From NCBI GenBank assembly GCA_045578625.1, contig JAZNKN010000057.1:9797-73796 (forward strand): a stretch of 64,000 nucleotides of DNA. Direction: 5' to 3'. The notes beneath the pieces were generated by a model, which was given only the letters and a program-made list of their open reading frames with translations, was not told the origin of the DNA and did not search any database. Shown piece after piece: positions 15,318 through 22,823 of the stretch (positions within the stretch are counted from its first letter, which is position 1; every line of letters begins with the position of its first letter). Position numbers and translations under genes: made by a program. The DNA comes from RGIG3009 sp045578625. GTDB lineage: Bacteria > Bacillota > Clostridia > Oscillospirales > Acutalibacteraceae.

Positions 15318-15908
15318 TTACGGCAGATCGATGACGATCTGCTCCGGCACGTGGCGCAGGGTAGCGCTGCCGGAGAGGATACCGATCAGGCTCTGGTACA
15401 ACAGCAGCGGATCGTCCAAAAAGCGGTCGCGCACCTGCTGTGCCTGCAGCTCGTCGCCCACCAGCAGTTCAAACCGCAGAAGCGGCACGGCAGTTCCCAC
15501 CGAGCAGGTCACCTTCCAGCCACCCTCGGCGGCGGGGGCGATCTCGGCGTGGTTGTCGCGTTCGTTGCGCTGACGTGCCAACAGCCGCAGTGCGGCGTTG
15601 ACCGAGCGCTCGCGCAGAGTATAGGGGATCATATCCGCCAGCGTGGTCGCCGCGTGGCGACCGGCCTCGGTCACAGACAGCAGGCCGCCGTCCGTCTCGG
15701 ACAGGTTGTCACGCTCCAGCAGATCGTCGATGGCGGCGCTGGCGTCAAAGAAGTTCGCCATACCGTCGCCGCTTAAAATATCCAATACCGCGGTGCGGGG
15801 GAGCGGTTCACGCACCCCGCTGAGCATATAGCAGATGAGTATTTTGATCTCGTGGTGAGAATGCAGACCGCCGGGTTCTACGCCGGCCGAAAATGCGTCG
15901 CGTTGCAT
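15318..15908 (-). CDS. DUF4364 family protein
   Basis: A 196-residue protein of the DUF4364 family, common in Clostridia. The N-terminal half resembles a winged helix (HSHHEIKILICYMLSGVREP, then AIDDLLERDNLSETDGGLLSVTEAGR); the C-terminal half is beta-rich with GGWKVTCSV and LRFELLVGDELQAQ. It heads the operon, 10 bp before the response regulator, so a regulatory role alongside the two-component system is reasonable. AGGTGAT is the ribosome binding site. No biochemical function is known to me. Confidence 0.8.
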   Translation of the reverse strand: MQRDAFSAGVEPGGLHSHHEIKILICYMLSGVREPLPRTAVLDILSGDGMANFFDASAAIDDLLERDNLSETDGGLLSVTEAGRHAATTLADMIPYTLRERSVNAALRLLARQRNERDNHAEIAPAAEGGWKVTCSVGTAVPLLRFELLVGDELQAQQVRDRFLDDPLLLYQSLIGILSGSATLRHVPEQIVIDLP

Positions 15909-16007
15909 AAAACGATCACCTCAAAACGTATTGTAGCATACTTTTTCAAAAAAAGATACAAAAAAATGCACATTATAGTGCAAGCGTGAAAAATGCGCCG
16001 GCGGGGA

Positions 16008-16036
16008 TTTACATTTTTGAAAAACTGTGGTATCCT
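16008..16036 (+). promoter_or_regulatory. Promoter of the Thr-rich surface protein
   Basis: TTTACA (16008-16013) and TATCCT (16031-16036), 17-bp spacer. Upstream at 15967-15982 is the inverted repeat TGCAC-attata-GTGCA, a possible operator. Confidence 0.65.
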
Positions 16037-16076
16037 ATGAAAGAAGAGCATCCAAGCTTACAGATTAAGGAGATGC

Positions 16077-17546
16077 ATGGCAATGAAGAAACTGACAGCG
16101 TATGTGACGGCGATCCTGTTGCTTCTCAGCCTGCCGGTGCTTGGCGTGTCGGCAGATGAAACGACGACCACCACAACGACGGAGACTACCACGACCACCG
16201 CACAGACCACAACGACTGTGACCGAGTCCGAGACCACAACGACGACCACAACGGAGGTCACCACGACCACCACCGGCACGACCGGCGTCACGCAGATCGA
16301 GCCGCAGACGTTGGAGGTCGAATTGGACGTCAGTGTTCAGGGAAACGGCCTGTTCGCCATCACCGCTACCGACCGTGAGGGCCGGCCGGTCGCCGGTTAT
16401 CGGCTGTATGTGCAGGTCGGTGCGATGACCTTCAATAACGCCGTGACCAACGCCAACGGCGTGTACAACTGCCTCAACCGTTGGAATGCTAACGATAAGC
16501 TGACCTACGGCAGCTACGGCGATGCGGCGCAGGTCATCGGCATCAACACGTATTTGCCGGTTGCGCGCGTGACGATCGCGAACCCCAACGCCCCGACCAC
16601 CGCCGGGACGACGGTTTCTACTACCACTACGACCGCCGGTCAGACTACCACGACCGCCAAGCAGGAGACGACCTCCACCGAGGAAGTCACCGGCACGACC
16701 ACCACGGTCGTCGAAGCCGGCAGCACCACCGTCGGTCTGATCTTCGGTGATCGCACCACCGCCTACAGGGGGGACAAGGTGCTGACCAACGTGGTGACCG
16801 ATAACACCGTTCTCACGCAGTTCGGCTATGAGCGGCAGGCGTTTCTGGCCAATGCCGGTCTTGAGATTTCCAAAAAGGATTACGGCGCGATCGCCGGTAA
16901 TTTCGGTAACTACACCGTGATGCTGAACGTCGGCGCGGCAACGGTCATCCCGTCCACGACGATGCTGGAGGCCGCTCTCAAGGATTCCGGGACCTACGGT
17001 CATTACCAGATGAACGACCATCAGGTCACCACCTTCCACTTGTCTCTGATCGTGTTGGATTCCACCGGCGAGGTCGTGCCGCAGAGCAATTATCCCGCCA
17101 ACGCGACGTACGTGATCCAGTTGCCGGTGCCGGAGTCGATGAAGGATGCCGACGAGCTGGCCATTACGATCCCCGCGGAAAACGGTCTGCAAACGCCGGT
17201 GCCCGTCGAGGTGCACGACGGCTGCATCCGCCTGCAGGTCAACGCGCTTCCCGAAAACTACACGCTGATCGCCTTTGCCAAGGAAGAGCAGGGCTCGGAT
17301 GTGTTCAGCCTGATCCTGTACATTGTGGGCGGTCTGCTGCTGATCGGTGCCGGTCTGCTGCTGTACTTTTTCGTGTTCCGCAAGCCGAAGCCGGCTGCCG
17401 AGGAAAACCAGGATGAGGTAGACGTGCCGGAGATTGCCGCGCTGCCTCAGGATGATGAGGACAACATCTTCAGTGGCCGCACCGATATCCCCGCCGTGGA
17501 CCCTGCGCCGACGCAGGAACCGATCCCGCCCTCGGATGAGGAATAA
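16077..17546 (+). CDS. Thr-rich membrane-anchored surface protein
   Basis: A 489-residue protein of unknown family. A signal peptide (about 1-25, ending LGVSA) is followed by an almost pure Thr linker (about 28-66), a first globular domain (about 70-165), a second Thr-rich linker (about 170-205) and a second domain (about 207-400). A membrane helix lies at about 410-433, and the cytoplasmic tail of about 55 residues is strongly acidic and Pro-rich. The linkers are typical of O-glycosylated or flexible spacers in ruminococcal surface proteins. GGAG precedes the ATG at 16077; a second ATG at 16083 is possible. It has its own promoter and terminator. The linker DNA is made of ACN repeats. Confidence 0.75.
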   Translation: MAMKKLTAYVTAILLLLSLPVLGVSADETTTTTTTETTTTTAQTTTTVTESETTTTTTTEVTTTTTGTTGVTQIEPQTLEVELDVSVQGNGLFAITATDREGRPVAGYRLYVQVGAMTFNNAVTNANGVYNCLNRWNANDKLTYGSYGDAAQVIGINTYLPVARVTIANPNAPTTAGTTVSTTTTTAGQTTTTAKQETTSTEEVTGTTTTVVEAGSTTVGLIFGDRTTAYRGDKVLTNVVTDNTVLTQFGYERQAFLANAGLEISKKDYGAIAGNFGNYTVMLNVGAATVIPSTTMLEAALKDSGTYGHYQMNDHQVTTFHLSLIVLDSTGEVVPQSNYPANATYVIQLPVPESMKDADELAITIPAENGLQTPVPVEVHDGCIRLQVNALPENYTLIAFAKEEQGSDVFSLILYIVGGLLLIGAGLLLYFFVFRKPKPAAEENQDEVDVPEIAALPQDDEDNIFSGRTDIPAVDPAPTQEPIPPSDEE

Positions 17547-17555
17547 CCGCATAGT

Positions 17556-17594
17556 AAAAGCCTGCCGCGAGAAGCACTCGCGGCAGGCTTTTTT
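17556..17594. terminator. Bidirectional terminator
   Basis: AAAAGCCTGCCGCGA and its complement with a 7-base loop, followed by TTTTTT; serves the surface protein gene (plus) and the aminotransferase gene (minus). Confidence 0.9.
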
Positions 17595-17608
17595 GTGTTT
17601 ATTGCGGA

Positions 17609-18796
17609 TCAGAGCAGCCCGCGGATGGTATCGCACAGCACCTTGATGCCGCGTTCGATCTGCTCCTCCGACGGCGTGGAATAGTTGAGTCGGAATGAGG
17701 AGGAGGGAGCGGATTCGTCGCAGCTGAAGGTGGTGCCCGGTACGACGAAGATGCCCTGCGCCGACAGCGCACCGACCACGTCCTTCAGCGCCACGCGCTC
17801 CGGCAGCGTACACCACAGGAACAGACCGCCGTCGGGTCGGGTATACTGCACTTCCTTCGGCATATACCGATCCAGCATCTCCAGCATCAGTCCGCACTTG
17901 CGGCGGTACAGCTCGCGGATGGTGAGAATATGCTGCTCCATATTGCATTCCTGCATATACCGTGCGCACAGCATCTGGAAGAAGATGTTGGTATGAACGT
18001 CCTCCACCTGCTTGGCGATGACCATCTTCTGCATCAGCTCTTCATTGCCGCAGGCATAGCCTACGCGCATACCGGCCGAGAGGATCTTGGAGAAGGTGCT
18101 GCAATACAGCACGCGGCCGTCGGTGTCCATGCTCTTGATGGTGGGGATCTCCTCACCCGCAAAGCGCAGATCGCCGTAGGGGTTATCCTCCAGGATCAGC
18201 ACGTCGTACTGCTGCGCCAGTGCGTACACCGCCTTGCGCTTTTCCAGCGACATCGTGATGCCCGCCGGATTGTGGAAGGTGGGGATGAGGTACAAAAAGC
18301 GTGCGTTGGGGTTCGCTTTCAGCGCCGCCTCCAGACCGGCGATGCTGATGCCGTCCTCCTCCAGCTCCACGCCCACCGGCTTGGCGCCTAGCGAACGGAA
18401 CGCGTTGAGCGCGCCGATGAAGCTCGGGTTTTCGCAGATGACGACGTCACCCTCGTTGCACATGACCTTGCAGCACAGCTCGATGGCCTGCTGACCGCCT
18501 GAGGTGATCAGCGTCATATTGTTGTCGGTATCGATGCCGAAGCGCTCCTTCAGGCGGTTGGCGACCAGCTCGCGCAGGGGCGGATAGCCCTCGGTCACGC
18601 TGTACTGCAGCGCGTTGGTCGAGTCGCCGGCGAAGATATCGGCTGCCAGCTTGGACAGCTCCTCCACAGGGAAGGACTCCGGTGCGGGATTGCCCGCGGC
18701 AAAAGAAATCGCTCCCGGCATACCCAGGCTTTTGAAAATTTCCCGGATGGCGGAAGGCTTCATATTTTGCATTTTTTTAGAGAAATTCAGTTCCAT
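17609..18796 (-). CDS. PLP-dependent aminotransferase (class I/II, 2-aminoadipate/MocR-type)
   Basis: A 395-residue fold type I aminotransferase without the N-terminal GntR domain of MocR proteins. Motifs: the opening EIFKSLGMPGAISFAAGNPAP, LQYSVTEGYPPLRE, LITSGGQQAIEL, IPTFHNPAGITMS, LEDNPYGDLRF, and the PLP-lysine block YCSTFSKILSAGMRVGY. LysN-like and broad aromatic or branched-chain aminotransferases share these. The ATG at 18796 is preferred; a GTG at 18805 lies upstream. The promoter is back to back with that of the methionine operon, which may hint at an amino-acid link. Substrate specificity cannot be read from sequence. Confidence 0.9.
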   Translation of the reverse strand: MELNFSKKMQNMKPSAIREIFKSLGMPGAISFAAGNPAPESFPVEELSKLAADIFAGDSTNALQYSVTEGYPPLRELVANRLKERFGIDTDNNMTLITSGGQQAIELCCKVMCNEGDVVICENPSFIGALNAFRSLGAKPVGVELEEDGISIAGLEAALKANPNARFLYLIPTFHNPAGITMSLEKRKAVYALAQQYDVLILEDNPYGDLRFAGEEIPTIKSMDTDGRVLYCSTFSKILSAGMRVGYACGNEELMQKMVIAKQVEDVHTNIFFQMLCARYMQECNMEQHILTIRELYRRKCGLMLEMLDRYMPKEVQYTRPDGGLFLWCTLPERVALKDVVGALSAQGIFVVPGTTFSCDESAPSSSFRLNYSTPSEEQIERGIKVLCDTIRGLL

Positions 18797-18813
18797 TTTT
18801 ATCACCGCTTTTC

Positions 18814-18842
18814 AGTATAGCACGCTGCCGCGGCTTGTGCAA
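18814..18842 (-). promoter_or_regulatory. Aminotransferase promoter
   Basis: TTGCAC (18837-18842) and TATACT (18814-18819) on the minus strand, 17 bp apart; only 8 bp from the -35 of the divergent methionine operon promoter. Confidence 0.75.
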
Positions 18843-18850
18843 TAAAAAGT

Positions 18851-18879
18851 TTGACATCGCCCGTAATTTATGATACAAT
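18851..18879 (+). promoter_or_regulatory. Methionine operon promoter
   Basis: Consensus TTGACA (18851-18856) and TACAAT (18874-18879), 17-bp spacer, about 27 bp before the leader peptide start. Confidence 0.85.
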
Positions 18880-18905
18880 GACGAAAACCGAAAGGGGGCG
18901 GCAGT

Positions 18906-18995
18906 ATGCAGCAGTTTCGAATGTCGAACGGCATGGGCATGATGAACATGTGCATGGTGCTTTCGCCTGCCTTCTGCCGGTTTGCCGAGCGCTGA
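18906..18995 (+). CDS. Met-rich leader peptide of the methionine operon
   Basis: A 29-codon reading frame with its own ribosome binding site (AAAGGGGG, 8 bp upstream) and a promoter 27 bp before it. Met occupies positions 1, 6, 10, 12, 13, 15 and 17; a Cys at 16 sits inside the Met cluster NGMGMMNMCM and another is at 24. The stop codon (18993-18995) lies in the loop of a 7-bp hairpin. An intrinsic terminator follows, and then metY-metA. This is the layout of trp/his-type attenuators, in which ribosome stalling at codons for a scarce amino acid prevents termination. The role is inferred; the codon content, ribosome binding site and hairpins are seen directly. Confidence 0.75.
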   Translation: MQQFRMSNGMGMMNMCMVLSPAFCRFAER

Positions 18996-19051
18996 TCTCT
19001 CGGCATATGGGGGCAACCGGGCGGCGAGGCATCTCGTTGCCTTTTCTTTTT
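18983..19051 (+). promoter_or_regulatory. Methionine attenuator: pause hairpin and terminator
   Basis: First hairpin TGCCGAG (18983-18989) with CTCGGCA (18999-19005), overlapping the end of the leader peptide. Terminator GGCGGCGAG (19020-19028) with CTCGTTGCC (19033-19041), loop GCAT, followed by TTTTCTTTTT (19042-19051). CTCG near 18999-19002 can alternatively pair with CGAG at 19025-19028, a modest candidate antiterminator. The ribosome binding site of metY lies just after. Confidence 0.72.
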
Positions 19052-19073
19052 ATCGCAGAAAGGAAGCGTTTTT

Positions 19074-20348
19074 ATGAGCTATCGTATCGAGACCGAGTGC
19101 TTGCAGGGCGGCTATCAGCCGGGTAACGGCGATCCCCGCATTCTGCCCATTTACCAAAGCACCACCTACAAATACGACTCCGCCGAGCATCTCGGCGATC
19201 TGTTCGACCTCAAGGCACCGGGCCATATGTACACCCGCATCTCCAACCCCACGGTGGATGCGGTGGAGCAGAAGATCGCGGCACTGGAGGGCGGCGTGGG
19301 TGCGATGTGCACCTCGTCCGGTCAGGCCGCGAGCCTGATGGCGATCTTCAACATCACGAGCGCCGGTCAGAACTTTGTTAGCTTGTCCACCATCTATGGC
19401 GGCACCACCAATCTGTTCGCCGTCACGATGAAGCGGATGGGCATCGAGGTGCGCTTTGCCACGCCGGATATGACGGACGACGAGGTCAGCGCTCTGTTTG
19501 ACGAAAACACCCGCCTGCTGTTTGGCGAGACCATTGCCAATCCGGCGCTCAACGTACTGGATATCGAGCGCTACGCCGCGCTGGCGCACCGCCACGGTGT
19601 GCCATTTGTGGTGGATAACACGTTTGCCACCCCGATCCTGTGCCGTCCCTTTGAGTTCGGCGCGGACATCGTGACCCACTCCACCACCAAGTATATGGAC
19701 GGTCACGCCAGCGTCGTCGGCGGTGTCATCGTGGACAGCGGCAACTTCGACTGGGCGGCTTCCGGTAAGTATCCGGAGCTGACCACGCCGGACGAGTCCT
19801 ATCACGGTGTCGTGTACACCGAGCAGTTCGGCAAGGCGGCATACATCACCAAGGCACGCGTGCAGCTGATGCGTGACCTCGGTTCCACCCCGCAACCCTT
19901 GGCGGCGTTCATCCTGAATCTTGGTCTGGAAACGTTGGCGCTGCGTATGGAGCGCCACTGCTCCAACGCCAAGTCGGTCGCGGAGTATCTGGAAGCGCAC
20001 GATAAGGTGTCGTGGGTCAACTGTCCGGCACTGCCGTCCTCGGATCAGTACGCGCTCGCACAGAAATACCTGCCGAAGGGCTGCTGCGGCGTGATCTCCT
20101 TCGGCGTGAAGGGCGGTCGCGAGGCAGCGGTACGCTTTATGAATTCGCTCAAGCTCGCAGCGGTCGTCGTGCACGTTGCGGATGCCCGCACCTGCGTGCT
20201 TCATCCGGCCAGCACCACCCACCGTCAGCTCACCGACGAGCAGCTCGTCGCGGGCGGCATTACCCCCGACCTTATCCGTCTGTCGGTGGGTATCGAAAAC
20301 ATTGAGGATATTATTGCCGATATCGAACAGGCTTTGGAGAACGTCTGA
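19074..20348 (+). CDS. metY: O-acetylhomoserine sulfhydrylase (O-acetylhomoserine aminocarboxypropyltransferase)
   Basis: Makes homocysteine from O-acetylhomoserine and sulfide using PLP. It is a 424-residue Cys/Met metabolism fold type I enzyme. Visible motifs: YQSTTYKYDSAEHLGDLF near the start, MYTRISNPTVDAVEQKIAALEGG, VDNTFATPILCRPFEFGADIV, the PLP-lysine block HSTTKYMDGH, and the C-terminal RTCVLHPASTTHRQL and IRLSVGIENIEDI. The length and MYTRISNP pattern favour MetY over cystathionine gamma-synthase. It is followed 14 bp later by metA, which makes its substrate. AAAGGAAG is the ribosome binding site; the gene is downstream of the putative attenuator. Confidence 0.92.
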   Translation: MSYRIETECLQGGYQPGNGDPRILPIYQSTTYKYDSAEHLGDLFDLKAPGHMYTRISNPTVDAVEQKIAALEGGVGAMCTSSGQAASLMAIFNITSAGQNFVSLSTIYGGTTNLFAVTMKRMGIEVRFATPDMTDDEVSALFDENTRLLFGETIANPALNVLDIERYAALAHRHGVPFVVDNTFATPILCRPFEFGADIVTHSTTKYMDGHASVVGGVIVDSGNFDWAASGKYPELTTPDESYHGVVYTEQFGKAAYITKARVQLMRDLGSTPQPLAAFILNLGLETLALRMERHCSNAKSVAEYLEAHDKVSWVNCPALPSSDQYALAQKYLPKGCCGVISFGVKGGREAAVRFMNSLKLAAVVVHVADARTCVLHPASTTHRQLTDEQLVAGGITPDLIRLSVGIENIEDIIADIEQALENV

Positions 20349-20362
20349 GGAGGACGCACACT

Positions 20363-21280
20363 ATGCCGATCAAGATTCCCAATCAGCTGCCTGCCACGCA
20401 GACGCTGACCAATGAGAATATCTTTGTGATTACCGAGACGCGGGCATTGACGCAGGACATCCGTCCACTGAAGATCCTGCTGCTCAACCTGATGCCGAAG
20501 AAGATCGTCACTGAGACTCAGCTCGCGCGCTTGTTGGGCAACAGCCCACTGCAGGTGGAGCTGGAGCTGATCCATACCCGCACGCACAAGTCGCGTCACA
20601 CGCCGGAGGATCATCTGCTGACCTTCTACAAGACCTTTGACGAGGTCAAGCACTTGAAGTATGACGGTCTCATCATCACCGGCGCACCGGTGGAGCAGAT
20701 GCCGTTTGAGGACGTGGAATACTGGGAAGAACTGTGCGAGATCTTTGAGTGGAGCAAGACCAACGTCACCAGCACCCTGCATATCTGTTGGGGCGCACAG
20801 GCGGGTCTGTACTACCACTACGGCATCGACAAGCAGCTACTGGACAGCAAGCTGTTCGGCATTTTCCCGCACAAGGTCGAGCGTCGCTCGTCCATCCTGT
20901 TCCGCGGCTTTGACGATGTGTTTATGATCCCGCATTCCCGCCACACTACCATTTCCCGCGCTGACGTGGAAGCGGTGCCGGAGTTGAAGATCCTGGCTTC
21001 CTCGGAGGAGGCCGGTGTGTACGCCATCGCGACCGACCGCGGCCGTCAGATCTACCTGACCGGTCACGCGGAATATGATCCCGGCACGCTGCGGGACGAG
21101 TATGAGCGAGATGTCAGTGCCGGCTTGCCCATTACCGTGCCGCGCAACTATTTTCCGGATGACGACCCCACCAAAGAGCCGCTGGTCACGTGGCGCGGCC
21201 ACGCGCATCTGTTGTTCTCCAACTGGCTGAACTATTTTGTTTATCAAACGACACCGTACGATCTCAGCGAGATCCGCTGA
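20363..21280 (+). CDS. metA: Homoserine O-acetyltransferase (MetA family)
   Basis: Acylates homoserine, the committed step of methionine synthesis. The 305-residue protein has the glutamine-amidotransferase-like fold with nucleophile Cys142 in HICWGAQAGLYYHYG and the catalytic His/Glu in LTGHAEYD. Residue 111 is Glu (GAPVEQMPFEDVEYW); in characterised MetA proteins Glu here gives acetyl-CoA specificity, whereas Gly as in E. coli gives succinyl-CoA. That matches the O-acetylhomoserine-dependent MetY next door. GAGGAGG precedes the ATG. The pair forms a complete direct-sulfhydrylation route. Confidence 0.94.
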   Translation: MPIKIPNQLPATQTLTNENIFVITETRALTQDIRPLKILLLNLMPKKIVTETQLARLLGNSPLQVELELIHTRTHKSRHTPEDHLLTFYKTFDEVKHLKYDGLIITGAPVEQMPFEDVEYWEELCEIFEWSKTNVTSTLHICWGAQAGLYYHYGIDKQLLDSKLFGIFPHKVERRSSILFRGFDDVFMIPHSRHTTISRADVEAVPELKILASSEEAGVYAIATDRGRQIYLTGHAEYDPGTLRDEYERDVSAGLPITVPRNYFPDDDPTKEPLVTWRGHAHLLFSNWLNYFVYQTTPYDLSEIR

Positions 21281-21307
21281 CGCACTGTGCCGCAAGGAGG
21301 AACGAGC

Positions 21308-21673
21308 ATGAGTATACAGGAATCCGGTGAGATGTACCTGGAGACGATCCTGATCCTCACCGCCGAAAAGCCGGCGGTCCGTGCCGTGGATGTCAGTGAA
21401 TATATGGGCTTTTCCAAGCCCAGCGTCAGCCGCGCTTTGGGCGTTCTGAAAAAGGAAGCGCTCATCGTGGTGGATGGCGACGGTCACATCACATTGACCG
21501 CCGAGGGCCGCCGCGTCGCCGAGACGATCTATGCCCGCCATAACGTGCTGACCGAGCTGCTGATGCGGATGGGCGTGGATAAGGAGACCGCCTCCGCCGA
21601 TGCTTGTCGGATGGAACACGCCATCAGCGACACCACCTTCCGTGCAATACAGACCTATATCCAACAGCAATAA
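21308..21673 (+). CDS. DtxR/MntR-family metal-dependent regulator, short form
   Basis: A 121-residue regulator with the N-terminal winged helix (VRAVDVSEYMGFSKPSVSRALGVLKKEALI) and the dimerisation/metal domain. Likely metal ligands are Glu near residues 6-12, His in ARHNVLTELL, and Cys/Glu/His in DACRMEHAIS, the DtxR-type pattern. The C-terminal SH3-like domain of full-length DtxR is absent, as in MntR-like short members. The ATG at 21308 follows AAGGAGG. It lies 27 bp after metA with no terminator between, so it is probably part of the methionine operon, an unusual companion. The metal and targets are unknown. Confidence 0.85.
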   Translation: MSIQESGEMYLETILILTAEKPAVRAVDVSEYMGFSKPSVSRALGVLKKEALIVVDGDGHITLTAEGRRVAETIYARHNVLTELLMRMGVDKETASADACRMEHAISDTTFRAIQTYIQQQ

Positions 21674-21675
21674 AC

Positions 21676-21709
21676 AAAATCGCCGCCTCAAATGAGGCGG
21701 CGATTTTTT
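21676..21709. terminator. Bidirectional terminator
   Basis: AAATCGCCGCCTCA and its complement, followed by TTTTTT on the plus strand and TTTTG on the minus; shared by the methionine operon and azlCD. Confidence 0.9.
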
Positions 21710-21715
21710 CGCTTG

Positions 21716-22039
21716 TCAGAGCAGCGGCAGGAGATAGACGAAGAACAGCTCGGTCAGCAGCGCGCCTCCACAGGCGCAGGCCGCCACGACCGGCAGCCCC
21801 TTCCCGAACCACGCAGGGATGAGTGCCGCGATAAACCCGACTACCGCCGGTTCAAGGCGGCCGGTAGCGTAAAAGCAGGCCGGCACGGTCATTACCGTCA
21901 GCACGGCGTAGGGGATATAGTGCAGAAACGACAGAACAAAGCGATTGGTGATCTTTTTCTTAATCAGCACCAGCGGCAGCATCCGCACCAGATAGGTAAC
22001 GCCCGCCATCACCAGTAGGTACAAAAAGAACCTAGGCAT
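21716..22039 (-). CDS. azlD: AzlD family branched-chain amino acid exporter subunit
   Basis: A 107-residue protein with four hydrophobic stretches and the family opening FLYLLVMAGVTYLVRMLPLVL; also FLHYIPYAVLTVMTVPACF. AzlD is the small partner of AzlC in export of branched-chain amino acids and analogues such as azaleucine. Its start overlaps the end of azlC by 8 bp, typical for the pair. Confidence 0.9.
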   Translation of the reverse strand: MPRFFLYLLVMAGVTYLVRMLPLVLIKKKITNRFVLSFLHYIPYAVLTVMTVPACFYATGRLEPAVVGFIAALIPAWFGKGLPVVAACACGGALLTELFFVYLLPLL

Positions 22040-22745
22040 TGGCAGCCACCTCCTCGGTCTTGACGGGTGCGACTACCGCCATCACGCCGGCGGCGATCAC
22101 CGCGCAGATGATGATAACAAAGCCGCTCGGCACCGCGGACAGCAGCGGCAGATAGCGGAACGCACAGCTCAGCGCCGCGGCGATCAGCACGCACACGGCG
22201 GTGGCACGGTCGGCGCGGGCGATCGGGGTGACGATGGCAATGAACATGCCATAGATGGCAATGCCCAGCGCCGAGGTCACGATCGCCGGGAGAATGTCAC
22301 CCGCCACTGCGCCCAGCAGCGTACCGACGCTCCAACCGAGGTAGGGGGTCAGGATGAGACCGTACAGATACCGCCGTCCCACCGCTTCGCGTTGCGAGGA
22401 AGCGATGGCAAACACCTCGTCGGTGTTGACAAAGGCGATGATGAAGCGGTCGTACAGCCGCACGGTGCGGTCGAGCTTTTGTGAAAGTGAGATGGACATC
22501 AGCGCATACCGCAGATTGATGATGAACTGTGACATGGCAAGCTCGGTCATCATTCCGCCGCCGGTGATGATCGGCACGGCGGCCAGCTGACCGGCCGAGG
22601 TGACGTTGGTCATCGAGATCATCAGCGCTTCGGGAACGCCCAAGCCGCTGCCCACAGCAAAGATGCCGAAGGCAAACGCGACCGACAGATAGCCGATGCA
22701 CACCGGCAGGCCGTCGATCAGGCCTTTACGAAAGGTATATCCCAT
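22032..22745 (-). CDS. azlC: AzlC family branched-chain amino acid exporter subunit
   Basis: A 237-residue membrane protein. It opens YTFRKGLIDGLPVCIGYLSVAFAFG, continues with MTNVTSAGQLAAVPIITGGGMMTELAMSQ and has RYALMSISLSQKLD, all standard for AzlC. GGAGG precedes the ATG. It is transcribed with azlD; the strong hairpin upstream separates it from the acyltransferase-like gene. Confidence 0.92.
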   Translation of the reverse strand: MGYTFRKGLIDGLPVCIGYLSVAFAFGIFAVGSGLGVPEALMISMTNVTSAGQLAAVPIITGGGMMTELAMSQFIINLRYALMSISLSQKLDRTVRLYDRFIIAFVNTDEVFAIASSQREAVGRRYLYGLILTPYLGWSVGTLLGAVAGDILPAIVTSALGIAIYGMFIAIVTPIARADRATAVCVLIAAALSCAFRYLPLLSAVPSGFVIIICAVIAAGVMAVVAPVKTEEVAANA

Positions 22746-22766
22746 ATTACATCCTCCGATGTTACT

Positions 22767-22817
22767 GAAAAACGACCGTCCGTTGCCCGGCGATGTGCCA
22801 AGGCGACCGGACGGTCG
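22767..22817 (-). terminator. Terminator after the E2-like gene
   Basis: On the minus strand CGACCGTCCG (22808-22817) pairs with CGGACGGTCG (22773-22782) and is followed by TTTTTC. It lies between the E2-like gene and azlC. Confidence 0.8.
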
Positions 22818-22823
22818 GGTCGG

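Noticed and set aside
16065..17969. 634-codon minus-strand open frame opposite the Thr-rich protein
   Set aside because: Low-complexity antisense of ACN repeats; no ribosome binding site; overlaps two well-supported genes.
18906..19051. SAM riboswitch or T-box upstream of metY
   Set aside because: The leader is about 190 nt and mostly occupied by the small frame and two hairpins; I see no T-box sequence (TGGNACCGCG-like) and no SAM-I core.
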